Shown piece by piece: positions 38,401 through 49,330 of a DNA stretch of 64,000 bases. This DNA comes from Hydractinia symbiolongicarpus (lineage: Eukaryota; Cnidaria; Hydrozoa; Anthoathecata; Hydractiniidae). Each line of letters starts with the position of its first letter. Position 1 is the stretch's first letter. The stretch spans positions 10,663,351-10,727,350 of the forward strand of contig NC_079877.1 in assembly GCF_029227915.1 (NCBI RefSeq), written 5' to 3'. Made by a program: the position numbers and the translations under genes. The notes beneath the pieces are model-generated. The model worked only from the letters and a program-made list of their open reading frames with translations. It did not search any database and was not told the origin of the DNA.

Positions 38401-41400
38401 ACAACATCATCATCAGACAAATTATCCTCATCAAACTCAGTGTTAAGCAACTTCTGATAATAATTCTTCCAAGCTACCCTTTTCTCCTCCTCTGTGCTAG
38501 CCAAAACACCTTCATCATTACGTATACACTTCCCACCTACAACATCTTGATTGGTCTTCTTCATTTGCTTTGCCTTCTTGAATACCTCATTGCGCTGGTC
38601 TTCCCTTCTTAACACATCTGCAAATCCTTTTGCCTTATACATTGCTGTACGAGCACAACGCTTTGCTTCTAAGTAAATATTTTTACTACCACCTGACTTC
38701 CACTCTTTCCAAAGTTTCCTCTTTTCCTTTATACACTGGTCGACCTCATTACTCCACCACCAGGTCTATGTCTAGCTGGTCCTTTTGTACACCCACAGGT
38801 ATCATCAGAAGTTTCTAGAAGACAATTCTTCAAAGTAGTCCAAGTATTTTCAACATTGTCACTATCACACTGACCATTGCGGGCTAACTGCTGAACTTTT
38901 GCACTAAATTGTCTTGCTACAATCTCTTCCTTCAGCTTCCAGACTTTACGACGGGGCCTGCACTTTCCCTTGGCTTCTTTAACACTCTTCAAGATAATAT
39001 CACAAACCAGCAATCTTTGCTGGGAAACACACTCTTCCCCCGATATAACTTTCACGTCCTTCACCACTTTCTTGTCTGACTTTCTAACCAGGAAGTAATC
39101 TATCTGTGTCTCACAGCCACCTGACTCATATGTTATCAGCCTACTCTGTCTTTACTATATGATGTGTTACAAACCACCATGTCCGTTGCCATTCCAAACT
39201 CAAGCAATCTCTCCCCTTCCTTATTTCTGCTGGTAAAATAAATTAATATATGACATTCTGATTAACAAGGGTAACAATGTTTATGATGGCAAACAAAGTT
39301 CTTACCGCCAAAGATGTAAACTATTGAACCAACAAGGGTTGCCGTATGTCCTTCAAGACCAGGTATGTTAGGGTCTTTACTTAACAAAGTCCACTTGGAA
39401 AGAGACAAATTGTTAAAACACCAAAGTTCATTAGACAGAGACTCATTAGCAAGAACGCCACCATATATGATCAGTGAGTTTTCATAAACAACGCTTGAGT
39501 GACCTGATCTTGCACTCTAAGAGATAGAAGTCCAGTACTAAAGTAGTCAGATTATAAAGCTTGTAATAATTCAGAGTACAACAATGTTTAATACACATAT
39601 TAGTTAACAAAATTTTTCAGAAATTCGAGCTCATTATTTTATTATTTCTTACCTAAATCATCTCAATTCAGTTTCTGCATTGCTTAATAAAATATTTGGT
39701 TTTAATAACACAATTTCTATTCATAAAAAAATTCCCTAAGCCTGGCAGCTGCAATTTAAAGAGCCTCCATGTTTGCTCCATGCATGCATAATAGCAAACA
39801 TAACAATCAAGGAAAGAGCTTAGGGTTATAAAACTACACAAAAAACATATCGTCAGACTTACTGGTTTGTCCTCATTAACTTGGATGACAGTCCAAGTGT
39901 TTGTGGAAAAGTTAAACATGACAAGATCATCAAGTAATCCATTTAGTGAATAACCTGCAGTAACCACAAAAAATTTAATTATAAAAATCCACCATAAAAC
40001 ATAAAGAACATATTGAATAACAAAATAACAGAAGGTTTAAAAAGGTAAACAATTTTTACCTCCATGTGCTAACAGTACATTCCAAGATGGTATATATCCA
40101 GCAACATGGCTTGCTCGTGAAATAAAAAATTCAGACCCGCTGGATACATAATCCCACACATTTAGGCCAGTGTTAGGTTTTGAGGATATTGAGCATGCTT
40201 CTCCATAAAAGCCAGGACTGCATGTGTACTTCTTCTTCGTCTGCAAAAGAAAAATTATGATTTAAAACTGCCTTCCTAATTCAACTTTATTTCGTGTTGA
40301 TAAAAAGTTGGCTACAGAAAAATGCTATTAGCCTGCTTGCCTTGTTATTGTGTCTGCAGATATGTGCTGGCATAAAGAAACTTAAATTACATATTAGGCA
40401 ATAAATAGGAAATTTGACAGAGAATATGAAGTTATAATGTATTTGGACCTGTTTCCCTTCAACCTATATAGTTAGATCACTTGCAGTGATTAAAAATACA
40501 ATTACTCACGACATTGCAGTTTCCACTAGTCAGATCTCGGTTAGGACATCCATTATATTGACAAAATGACCCATAATTGGTGCCGAAACAAATGCAGACA
40601 CCATCTTTACAGGAACCGGAATTAGAGCAGTCTCTTGGGCATTTAGTAATTTTGTAGCTAAGAGAAAAGCCATGATCGTCCACGTGACCATCAGAATACA
40701 AAATGAAATACATCTAAAAATGTTAAAGATTCTTATTTTATGTCAACATAAAAATGTCCTCAAATTTATCAATATTACTGTTTCACCACTTTGACAGTAT
40801 TAAAGACATGTAATACAATAACGATTTTCTTTCTAAAGTACTACGGGGACACTTATGTTGAGTTTACCATTACATTTCTGAGGTGTGACCTTCGCATGCT
40901 TTTAAAACACTAACCTTTCTGCTCCTACTATGTTATCATCCTACAATAATTCAGGTTTGAGATTATAAAACTTTCTTCAATTTAAGTAGCCGTAAATAAG
41001 TACAGTTGTCAAACACTTACAAAAAAATTTGAAAAATGTATTAGTGTTGTTCTGAGTAACTAAAAAAAGTGGGATTGTTAAAACAATCTAGCAGAATATG
41101 AAATAACATACCATTGGTCCAGTTGAGGAAATTATTATATTAGAATGCTGTCCATTTATCCTTGCAAGGAGTTTGTCAGAACGAGATGAGCCATCATGAA
41201 TGTAAAGATAGTCGTATCCACATTCCATGTGAAACTTAGATATGTTAACCGTAACAGTCTCATCATCTTCACCTGAATTTAAAAACAATTAAAAAACAAT
41301 GACATCCAAAGATTCTATAAATGTGTGTTTAATGGAGTGTTTTTTAGTATTTCACGACAAGTGAACTTCATTTATTAAAAAGGTGAATCTGATTTAAAAA

Positions 41401-42393
41401 AGATAAAATAAGAATTGCAGCGGTAATTTATGACTTTTTACCATTATTGTGAAATAAAAATAATGAATGCCAAGAAATGTCATATAACAAAAAATTTCAC
41501 AATTTAAAATTTGTGAAATTTACAGAAAACTGTATTTTCAACATTTTTACAAATCTTTAATCTACACAAAATCAAAAAAAACACCCCCTTACAAAAATAA
41601 GCCTTTTGCAGAAATTTATTATTGTTAAGGCATTTTTGTTTTTTAAGAAAGTCAACCTTGCCAAATCTATTTTGGGTTCTTATTTATAATTATATACACC
41701 AAAGTGACGATTACTGTTTCAACCATGATTGTATTTTTGTGTAGACATATTCTCCCAAATATATGTATTTAATGATGCAAAGTAATATAAATTTTAGCCT
41801 ACCAAATAATAGATCTTTATATTACAAAAAAGAACAGCAATCAATTGTAGTCTTTGGCAACATTAAAAAAAATAGAAGAATGACAGAGGTGGTATTATGA
41901 TGAGCCTAGAGGGACATTTTCTTTCTGCAAAAACACATTCGATATCCTTTTAAATAACTAATTTTACTTAGTGCTTCACTCAAACAAATTATTTGTAATG
42001 GAATTTAGTCGATTAATTATCATTTGTAATACACAAACTTTTTTAATTTTCCAACATTTTTTTTTATCACTGCAAAGCATATAAACTACGAAATCAGCAG
42101 CAAATGTGGTGGCATTGCCCTGTATGCTGCAACAAATTTCCAATGTTTGTAACAAAAAAGAAACACAACAACCTGCTACACACACATATTTATACAGAAA
42201 ACATAAACAGTGTACCCTTTATCAGCCATTCACATCTCGCAATATGTTTGTATTTCGTTTCTCCATCTGTTATAACACCTGTTTTGTTTACAAATATTTT
42301 TCGGTGGTCAACGCAAGTATTACAGCACACATTGAAGCTGAACAATAAAACCATTCCAAATATTGCAAAGCAACGGAAATCCATTTTGGTCAT
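20418..42393 (-). CDS. MEGF8: MEGF8: multiple EGF-like domains protein 8, complete, 34 exons, ~2,661 aa
   Basis: Exons 5' to 3': 42393-42216, 41272-41112, 40713-40510, 40240-40060, 39954-39863, 39516-39306, 36933-36744, 36661-36516, 36118-35807, 35526-34961, 34758-34561, 34443-34207, 34013-33916, 33488-33351, 32713-32606, 31788-31708, 31391-31281, 31215-31054, 30974-30820, 30371-30158, 30041-29444, 29322-29020, 28871-28776, 28186-28012, 27735-27572, 27023-26885, 26710-25991, 25768-25520, 24541-24316, 23516-23336, 22851-22687, 22117-21984, 21775-21661, 21395-20418. All phases agree (7,986 nt). Order: signal peptide, CUB, EGF, kelch repeats, cysteine-rich PSI block, calcium-type EGF, laminin-EGF, second CUB (about 1248-1400), EGF, second kelch set, PSI block, EGF and laminin-EGF repeats, one membrane helix (about 2509-2534), cytoplasmic tail. 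This is the vertebrate MEGF8 order (about 2,800 aa). MARRPLA at about 2556 matches the MASRPFA-type tail motif of attractin/MEGF8, which links to the MGRN1 ubiquitin ligase that restrains Smoothened. Type I plasma-membrane protein. Confidence 0.92.
22982..23255 (+). mobile_element. tRNA-derived SINE in a MEGF8 intron
   Basis: The head resembles a tRNA: A-box-like TGGCCTTATGG at 22984 and a B-box-like ATTTCAAACTC at about 23027. A conserved-looking body follows and ends CTATCCTGAGTAAAAA near 23253. The B-box is mutated from GGTTCGAATCC, so polymerase III activity is doubtful. It lies antisense to MEGF8, in the intron between exons 30 and 31. Confidence 0.6.
37009..39235 (-). mobile_element. 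RTE-like LINE, 5' truncated, in a MEGF8 intron
   Basis: Read on the minus strand, the element begins in the C-terminal part of an apurinic-type endonuclease (GERLLEFGMATDMVV near 39220; IDYFLVRKSDKK near 39080). It continues into a reverse transcriptase with LKIGKAAG, VHQGSVLS and the catalytic YADDF (about 37700). A Cys/His cluster, CGVC..(12)..CQTCKHWVHKKC, follows the fingers and palm at about 37440-37520. The 3' end has CCATGCTAGCATGGAAAACG and an ATGATGATAG-like tail at 37009. Several frameshifts and stops break the frame, so it is inactive. It shares the MEGF8 orientation and accounts for most of the largest intron. Clade (RTE-like) is a judgement from motifs and tail. Confidence 0.8.
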
Positions 42394-44301
42394 TCATACT
42401 ATGCAATACTGATACTGGTAGACATTTCAAATTATATTAGATTGTTAGCTAAATATATACAGTAAATAAATATTAAACTTTTTTTAAGAAACATAAAAAG
42501 TTAGAAAAAAAGATTATAGCTAAATGAAAGTTTGTACGGTTAGATTTTTATGACCACAAAGTCATAAAATGTATTTGTGTTATTTGCTCGTAACACCTAC
42601 TTTAATGTATGGCATTTAGACTGGATAAACACATTAACCAATCTGACTACAAAATTACTGAATTATGTAAGTGTCGACACCTTCATTGAAAAGATCAATT
42701 TTGAATAAACTGTTAACTGAAAGTCTCATGGTATCAATGTGTAATAACAGGCTTTTGCTACATATTGAAACATATATGCATTCATACTAATAAACACATT
42801 ATTACATAGTTTAAAATACTATGTATCATTTCATATTTTTTTTCTTTATTTATTTATTTTAAGCAAAAAAAAAAAAAAGATTCAATATTTAATTTAAGAA
42901 AAAAGCACAATTCTTTTTCAGCTAGTAACTTAGAAAAAGAAAGGAAATATTAAATATACATTAAATTTTTAAAGTCTTAAATTGCGTTTATTAATTTAAG
43001 AGTTGATACTGGATACATATTCATATGCATTTATTATTTATAAGCCTATGATAAAAAGACATGGAAATGAGAGATATGAAGTTCACTACAGGTGTGAATA
43101 AACACACTGTAACTTAACTATTATAAAATTAATTTTCACCATGTTTTCACTGTTAATTTATACTGCTGTTTAACTTGCTTTATTATATACAGGTTTAACT
43201 TTCATTGAATTAAATATTTCCTTGCCAATCACTATTAATTGCAAAAGCTAAAATGATTAAATTTCTTTGGTAAATAACTCTATAATAAATGAGTTAAATA
43301 TAAAGAGTAAAAAAAAAACGTTATCTTTATACATTTTCTTGATCAGTGTTTCTAGTTACATGCATTGAAAGTAATTGCTCAACAAATCTCTGAAAAATCG
43401 TTTTACTATGATGTTGTGAAAATATTTCACTGTAAATGCTTGCATAATCTAAAGGATTTTTTGACACAGATTTCAACTATTATAATAATGATACAAATGA
43501 GTAAAAAAATCAGATTTTGTAGTATGGTCTTACTTGCAGAAAAATACATAGATATTATAAAATATTAGATATTATTGAGAAGTTATGATTTCCACAAACA
43601 TATATGCCCAATACTATTATTCAATTGAATTCAATTGAAAACTGACATGCAGATCCTAAGATATGGGGTTGTCAACCAAAAGGTTAAGACAGACCAAGGA
43701 CAAAAATTAAATTTTAAAATCTATGCAAATACAAATAAATAAATATATATAAAATACTTAAGAAAGTAGAATAAATCATGTCAAATCCATATTTTTTTAA
43801 ACAAATTAATGTCAGATAAAAAATTAATTGTAGTACACCAACCATAACAATTTTCTCTCACCAAAATTTCTCCCAAAAAAGTATTTGTGAAAAATATATG
43901 AGGGCAAGTTTGAAAGAAAAAGAGGTAATTATAGAGCTTAAGAAAGTAGTATGTAATGGAACAATTAGCTGAGAAGTTTGAGAAGGGGAAAAAAGATCCG
44001 AAAAGAAGGATAAAGTGAATGCAGCGAAGTGTTAAGTCATGATTAGTAGCAATAAAGACAGTGATGACCTTGCAGTTGGAGTACAACAGGAAGCTTAAAA
44101 GAACTAGTATTCAGCTTATATGTAAGTGTTGCAAAGGTGGCATTAGAATTATAGAAAACAAAGTTTTTTTGCTTTATTAATACGCTACAGTGGCTGGTTA
44201 GAAGAATGTTAAAGTGTTTTGCAGAATAGGAACTGCTTGAAAAAAGATTCAGACTGACACTTTCTTTGTCAATTAGCAGAGTCTTATTGATAGTGCTCAT
44301 T
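42394..44301. other. MEGF8 upstream region, no gene seen
   Basis: Very A+T-rich intergenic DNA upstream of the MEGF8 start codon. It should contain the MEGF8 promoter and 5' UTR but I cannot identify either. ORFs here are short and low complexity. Confidence 0.4.
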
Positions 44302-44640
44302 TTAGACCCGGGGCAGGCAGTCTTCTTTGACTTGTATAAAGCCCTTAACAGTCTCGAAATGTGGTTGCATAAAGTTTTTAAAATTGTTTATTGAAGCAGC
44401 AGACACTGCTTTCTCTGGTAGAATGTTCCATTCATTAATAGCCAGAGGAACAAATAAAAATTTTCTTTTATTCAGTCTACTATGAGGCTTCCATATCTTT
44501 TTAGAGTGTCCCCTTGTCAGTGGATTCTCACACGGTTCAAAAAAGTCATTCAGGTTCAAATTTTTATACCCATTCATTATTTTAAATACTTCTATGAGGT
44601 CAGGTCTTAATCCCCTCATTTCCAGAGACATCAAATTACA
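44302..44640 (-). mobile_element. LINE fragment A, 3' end of the coding region
   Basis: The 110-codon minus-strand frame has the C-terminal signature of CR1/L2-like LINE ORF2: LEMRGLRPDLIEVFKIMNGY, then TRGHSKKIWKPHSRLNKRKF and INEWNILPEKAVSA. It is the downstream half of an element whose upstream half is at 48361-48580 on the same strand. The two were separated by the plus-strand LINE between them. Confidence 0.8.
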
Positions 44641-45178
44641 GTGTTTATGTCTTTATTTATATGGTGGATGACCAAAGAATGGCCGTCAATCTGGTGGTGT
44701 GGCAATCTTTGTTCAAGATGATCTAGCTTGAGGAGCTTTTACATATTCCTCAGAATCCAATTGTTATGTCTATTTTGCCCTTGCTGTTTTATACCGCCAA
44801 CCTGATGACAAAACCCACGATCACCCATCAACTCCATCTGATTTTAAGGCTGCATTAAACAGACTTGCAACTAGCATTCTTGGTATTCAGAATGCGACTC
44901 TCCCCGAAATAATTTTTGGCGGGGATTTCAGTCTACACCTTACTGCCTGGCCCAGTGGAACTTTATTAACAGGAGCCAATACAGAGGAGAAAATCATGAT
45001 CAAATATCTCAACGAATTTTGCTGTGACTTCATGTCGAATCAAATTATCACGAAACCGACGCACAAAGATGGTAACACTCTTGATCTGGTATTCTTGAAC
45101 AACATTGACATGTCTTTTGATTATCAAATTATTTCCACACTACTCACTATATCTCATCATAGCTTTGTTGAAGTACTA

Positions 45179-45924
45179 CAGTACCGCTCGAATGTAACTT
45201 TACATGTATGCGATAGTTATCACCTTCACATGAGCTTTCAGTAGCGTCAGAACTTTCGTTGTTATAGTTAACCTATTGTTAAATACATGAGCTTTTTTTG
45301 CATGTTGAAAACAATAGAGTTCATGTCTTGTTCGCGAAATTTAATTAGCTCATGTGATATGCGTGTGTCCCATTGTTGTATTTAATTGCTATAGTCGTCA
45401 AGAGATCAACAAAAGAAAATAAAATTTAACAAAGATTTATGTTTCGTTAGATTGCATTATAAAAGTTAAAGAACATAAAACAGTGATAAAAATGCTTTTT
45501 AGATCGCATTTTAAAGTTTAAGAACAAAAAACGGCGTTAGAAATGCTTTATAGATTGCATTATAAAAGTTTAAGAACATAAAACGGTGATAGAAAAGCTT
45601 TGTTAGATCGTGTTTTAAAAATGTAAGAATGAAAAGTGGCGATAGAAATGCTTTTAACGTGTTATTTTTGTTCATTTTTTTAAAATAATATTTCAATAGC
45701 CTTTGTGATCTTTAAAACTTTTAAACAATAACATGCCTGTTACATGTTACAACAAAAGGATTCATCAAATTTTATTGTTCTGACTCGCACAAGACGATAA
45801 CAATAAAAAGCAATTAGGTTAGTGTATAAACAAAAGATATCTGAACGTTCTTTATGTAGACATGAGATCGTTACATGAGGTCATAAAACTTGCAAACATG
45901 TAAAGTTACATTCAAGCAGGACTG
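45179..45924. mobile_element. TA-flanked MITE carrying a ~52-bp repeat array
   Basis: The ends are inverted repeats: CAGTACCGCTCGAATGTAAC on the left, CAGTCCTGCTTGAATGTAAC on the right read inward, with similarity continuing about 25 bp. CAGT termini and TA on both flanks (45177-45178, 45925-45926) fit Tc1/mariner-type transposition. The 746-bp interior carries a 52-bp tandem array at 45449-45660 and no ORF. It interrupts the endonuclease of LINE B. Confidence 0.78.
45449..45660 (+). repeat. ~52-bp tandem repeat, array 1 (4 copies)
   Basis: Units start AGATCGCATTTTAAAAGTTT (or variant) at 45449, 45501, 45552 and 45604 and continue into an AACGGCGATAGAAATGCTTT-type block. Period 51-52 bp. The same unit forms arrays at 56321 and 62706. 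Confidence 0.85.
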
Positions 45925-47883
45925 TAACTCTCTTCACAGTAAAACAAAGCAAGCAAACACCTCCTGAAGAGTGCCTAACATTTTTCACGTCACTTACTAA
46001 TTTTAAAGAAGATATAGACTGGGAAAAACAACAATCTTCACAAATATGATTGGCATAATGAACTTCGAAAAAAGATGTGAATGAAATACTATCTATTCTT
46101 TATGCTATATGTTATGATATGTCTTCTGAAATAGTCCCAAGCAAATCTGCAAAAACAATCAAAGTCAATCAGATTAAACCAACATTAAAGATACTGCCGA
46201 AATGTCACAAGAAGGAGAAAATGAATCCACAAAATATTGAACAATACCACTTCACCTGCAAAAAAAGGAAAAACTAGTCGTGGAATTCCTTGAAATTAAA
46301 ATTTTTTTACAAAAATCTAAATTTAAATGGCAATCTACAAAAAGAAAAAACAGCTTCCTAAATAGTTTTATTCATATGCAAAAAGATTTCAAAAATAAAA
46401 ACAAAAATTGGACTGCTTATGGATCAAAGCAACAAATTAACACATCAGAGCAGAGACATGGCTGAAATCCTTTCCTGTCAATATCAAAGAGTATTCAGTG
46501 AGCCATGTAGAAGACATAACAATCAACCTACCTCAACCTACATCAGAAATTCCAGAACTCCACTTCTCTCAAAAACACTTTATCAATGCAATCGATGAAC
46601 TCTCCAACAACTCTGCAGCAGGCACGGATGGCTTCTTTTTCTGAAAAAGTGTAAAACGTCGCTATCTGCACCACTTCTTCTGTTATGGCAAAAGTGTATG
46701 GACTGTTGTGAAATTCCTCAAATTTCAAACTCACTAATCACCTCTGATTTCAAAGGGGAAAGAAATCTGATGCCTCCCATTACTTCCCAGTAGCCTTGAC
46801 ATCTCATATTATTAAAATTATCGAAAAAGTCGTCCGAAATCATATTACCTGCTACTTTGAAAAAAACAAGCTACTAAACAAAAATCAACATGGTTTTCGT
46901 TCTGGCCCGTCATGTCTAAGCCAACTCTCAGACCACTTTGATAATGTGATACACTTTGTTGATGGAAAACTAAATTGTGACATTGTATACCTTGACTCTG
47001 CAAAAGCCTTTGACAAAGTGGATTTTACCTCAAAAAAATTGAAAAACTTGGAATCAAAGGAAAATTATTTAACTTTATTAAAACTTTCCTGACAAACCAC
47101 ACCCAATCAGTCATTGTCAATGGCATGGAATCACATCCTGTTGCTGTTATTCCAGGCGTACCCCAAGGTAGTGTGCTTCGACCACTTATCCCTATCATCC
47201 TCCTTGGAGATATAGACTCAAATGTCAGTGACAGTATTGTACAGTCATTTGCCGATGATACAAGGGTTACCAAGGGCAAGTTGCAAAGTGACCTTTAGAA
47301 AATTTATAAATGGGCAGAAGATGCAAACATGAAATTTAATGATGTAAAGTTTGAGGTCATGCATTTTGGCACGAACGATACCCTGAAATATTGCACATCG
47401 TATCTTTCCCCCTCTGGATCCATCATCACAGAGCGTAGGGATCTGAAAATCTTGGTGTCATATTATCCACCAACTGCTCCTTTCATTCCCACATATTGAA
47501 AGTAGTAAATGACAGTAAAAACATGATGTCTTTCATTTTAAGAACTTTTTACATCAGAACCAAGGATCACCTTATGACCATGTGGAAATCTCTGGTTCTT
47601 TCTCTATTTATTTAGTCCTATGAAGTTGACATAAAGTTGGAGAGATACAGATGATAGAGGCATTGCAATGGTCCTATATAAGAAAAATCCGAAACTTGAC
47701 CAATCACAACTATTGGAAAGCATTAAAGGAACTGAAATTGTATTCAATGGAGCTTAGAAGGAAAAGGTACCGAATAATTTATATTTGGAAAATCATGGAA
47801 CAGTTGGTACAAAATGTCAATCTGAAAATCCAAAGCTATCATCATCCTCGGAATGGGTGGAAAGCGAAACTTGTGTGTGATCC

Positions 47884-48185
47884 ATAGATAGATAGATAGA
47901 TAGATAGATATATAGGGATATGGCTTAGATGGAGAGTCCTAGAGTATTTATTGCTCATTTAGAGCTACGCAGACCCAATTAGGGCCCGCACTCTACTAGA
48001 CAACTCCCGACAACATCCAACAGCCCACACAGTGTGCCATATCCCCAATTTCCCTCACATGGCTTGGGTTAACCTGGGACTATGGTAACATTCACTCGCT
48101 CATTTTGAATCGACGTCAAAAGGAATCGAACCCTGGTCTCCCGCGCACAGAGTACGAGAGCTATAACCACTAATCTAGGGCGCCA
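47884..48185 (-). mobile_element. tRNA-derived SINE (family 1), minus-strand copy with GATA/CTAT tail
   Basis: On the minus strand the head is GGCGCCCTAGATTAGTGG followed by a B-box-like GGTTCGATTCC; this is the tRNA-like promoter. The body matches the copies at 63389 and 63729, including CCGGGAGTTGTCTAGTAGAG-like and ACTCTCCATCTAAGCC segments. A CTAT microsatellite (47884-47912 on the plus strand as GATA) forms the 3' tail. It splits the 3' region of LINE B. Confidence 0.82.
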
Positions 48186-48360
48186 CAAAATAAATATCCA
48201 TTCCAGATACCAGATGAACCACAACTGGTAAGATACACCACGTTAAGACGGGCAGATTCAAACTTGATTGTACATATGCACACATTGGTGTAAACTGGAT
48301 GTTCATTTCAATGGAGGAATGGCACACAACTGCCAATCCTGAAGATTTTCTTTAAAAGTA

Positions 48361-48580
48361 CCAATACCTGTGATCATCTTGGTAAATCTTCTCTGGACCT
48401 TTTCTATGTTATCAACATCGTGTTTAGGAGATGGTCTCCATGATTGTATGCTGTATTCAACATGAGGTCTCACTAGGGATTTGTATATATATAATACACA
48501 AGTTGCTTTTGGTTTTGCATTCAAACGTTTGTTTAATGACACCCAAGGTTCTGTTTACTTTTGACACAGATTCTGCACAA
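48361..48580 (-). mobile_element. LINE fragment A, upstream half
   Basis: Minus-strand frame with the CR1/L2-like thumb signature: YKSLVRPHVEYSIQSW, then IEKVQRRFTKMITGI. It breaks off where similarity to the 3' end of LINE B starts (about 48360). In intact relatives the sequence would run on into the LEMR..DLIEVFKI segment that is now at 44634. Confidence 0.75.
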
Positions 48581-49008
48581 AATCAACACAACACAAAGTT
48601 TTAGTAGCTTCATAAGTACATGAATATAAAAAATAATGTGAACATTTCTTTGACTTTTAGCTGTCTCTGTTGCCATGTGTGTGTGGTCCCCCTCTTGCGA
48701 TATAAAAAAGTTAGTTTTTGTTGAGGTGAGAGGCCTAGAAAATTCTGCCTAAAACAACAAACAAAATAAGGTATTTTCCTAGAAATGAATAAGACAACAA
48801 CACTTCTGACTTCACGATTTCTTTCTCATTTTTGTGTGGTTGTTTTTGTTTTGTTTTTTCGTTCGTCCATCACAGTTTGCCCAGCATTTGTGGTATTATT
48901 TGCGGGTTGTCTTTGCAGGTTAAATTTTAAAAAAAATTAAAAAACTGACCCTTGTATCCCGCGGCGCGGGTTCACTTTTTTTGGCAAAAAGTACCGTAAG
49001 TTTACCCC

Positions 49009-49330
49009 TGCTTGGCAGTGTGTTAGTGATGAACCAAGTAGTTCTTCTTCAATATGACTTACACGCATTATACTCGCCCGTCATGATCAGAGGTCTGATC
49101 AGGGTGAACCATTCTCTGTTGAGAATGAAATACGTATGTGCTATGATAAATATTCACCTATATGTATACACACCATCCGGATAAACTATCTGAGTCCATC
49201 ACTAACATATTGCCGCACGTAGCGTAGTGGGTTTGTCTGCGGCTCCCAGTTCTGGGGACCGCGGATCGAATCCCGCTCAGTGCTTGGCAGTGTGTTAGTG
49301 ATGAACCAAGTAGTTCTTCTTCAATATAAG
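49009..49330 (+). mobile_element. tRNA-derived SINE (family 2) with a 47-bp direct repeat
   Basis: A perfect A-box TAGCGTAGTGG (49220-49230) and B-box GATCGAATCC (about 49264) mark a tRNA-like head. The following TGCTTGGCAGTGTGTTAGTG... segment is 47 bp long (49281-49327) and is repeated exactly at 49009-49055, where no tRNA head precedes it. This looks like a 3' part of one copy followed by a full copy. Confidence 0.65.

Larger units (their letters stand above)
44641..48360 (+). mobile_element. LINE B, copy 1 (CR1-like), with MITE and SINE insertions
   Basis: Plus-strand, broken coding. The C-terminal half of an endonuclease (FGGDFSLHL..., LDLVFLNNID; 44915-45170) is cut at 45178 by a MITE. 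Reading resumes after 45926 with a linker (MNEILSILYAICYDMSS near 46077) and reverse transcriptase pieces: KIIEKVVRNH, NKNQHGFRSG, DSAKAFDKV (46796-47015), then VPQGSVL and FADDT (about 47165-47260). A SINE splits the 3' region at 47905-48185. The 3' end aligns with the copy at 57610. Numerous stops and frameshifts make it inactive. Confidence 0.82.

Noticed and set aside
39000-39306. MEGF8 coding sequence extending into the large intron
   Set aside because: The frames there encode LINE endonuclease; MEGF8 exon 6 ends at 39306 with a good GTAAG donor and joins 36933 in phase.
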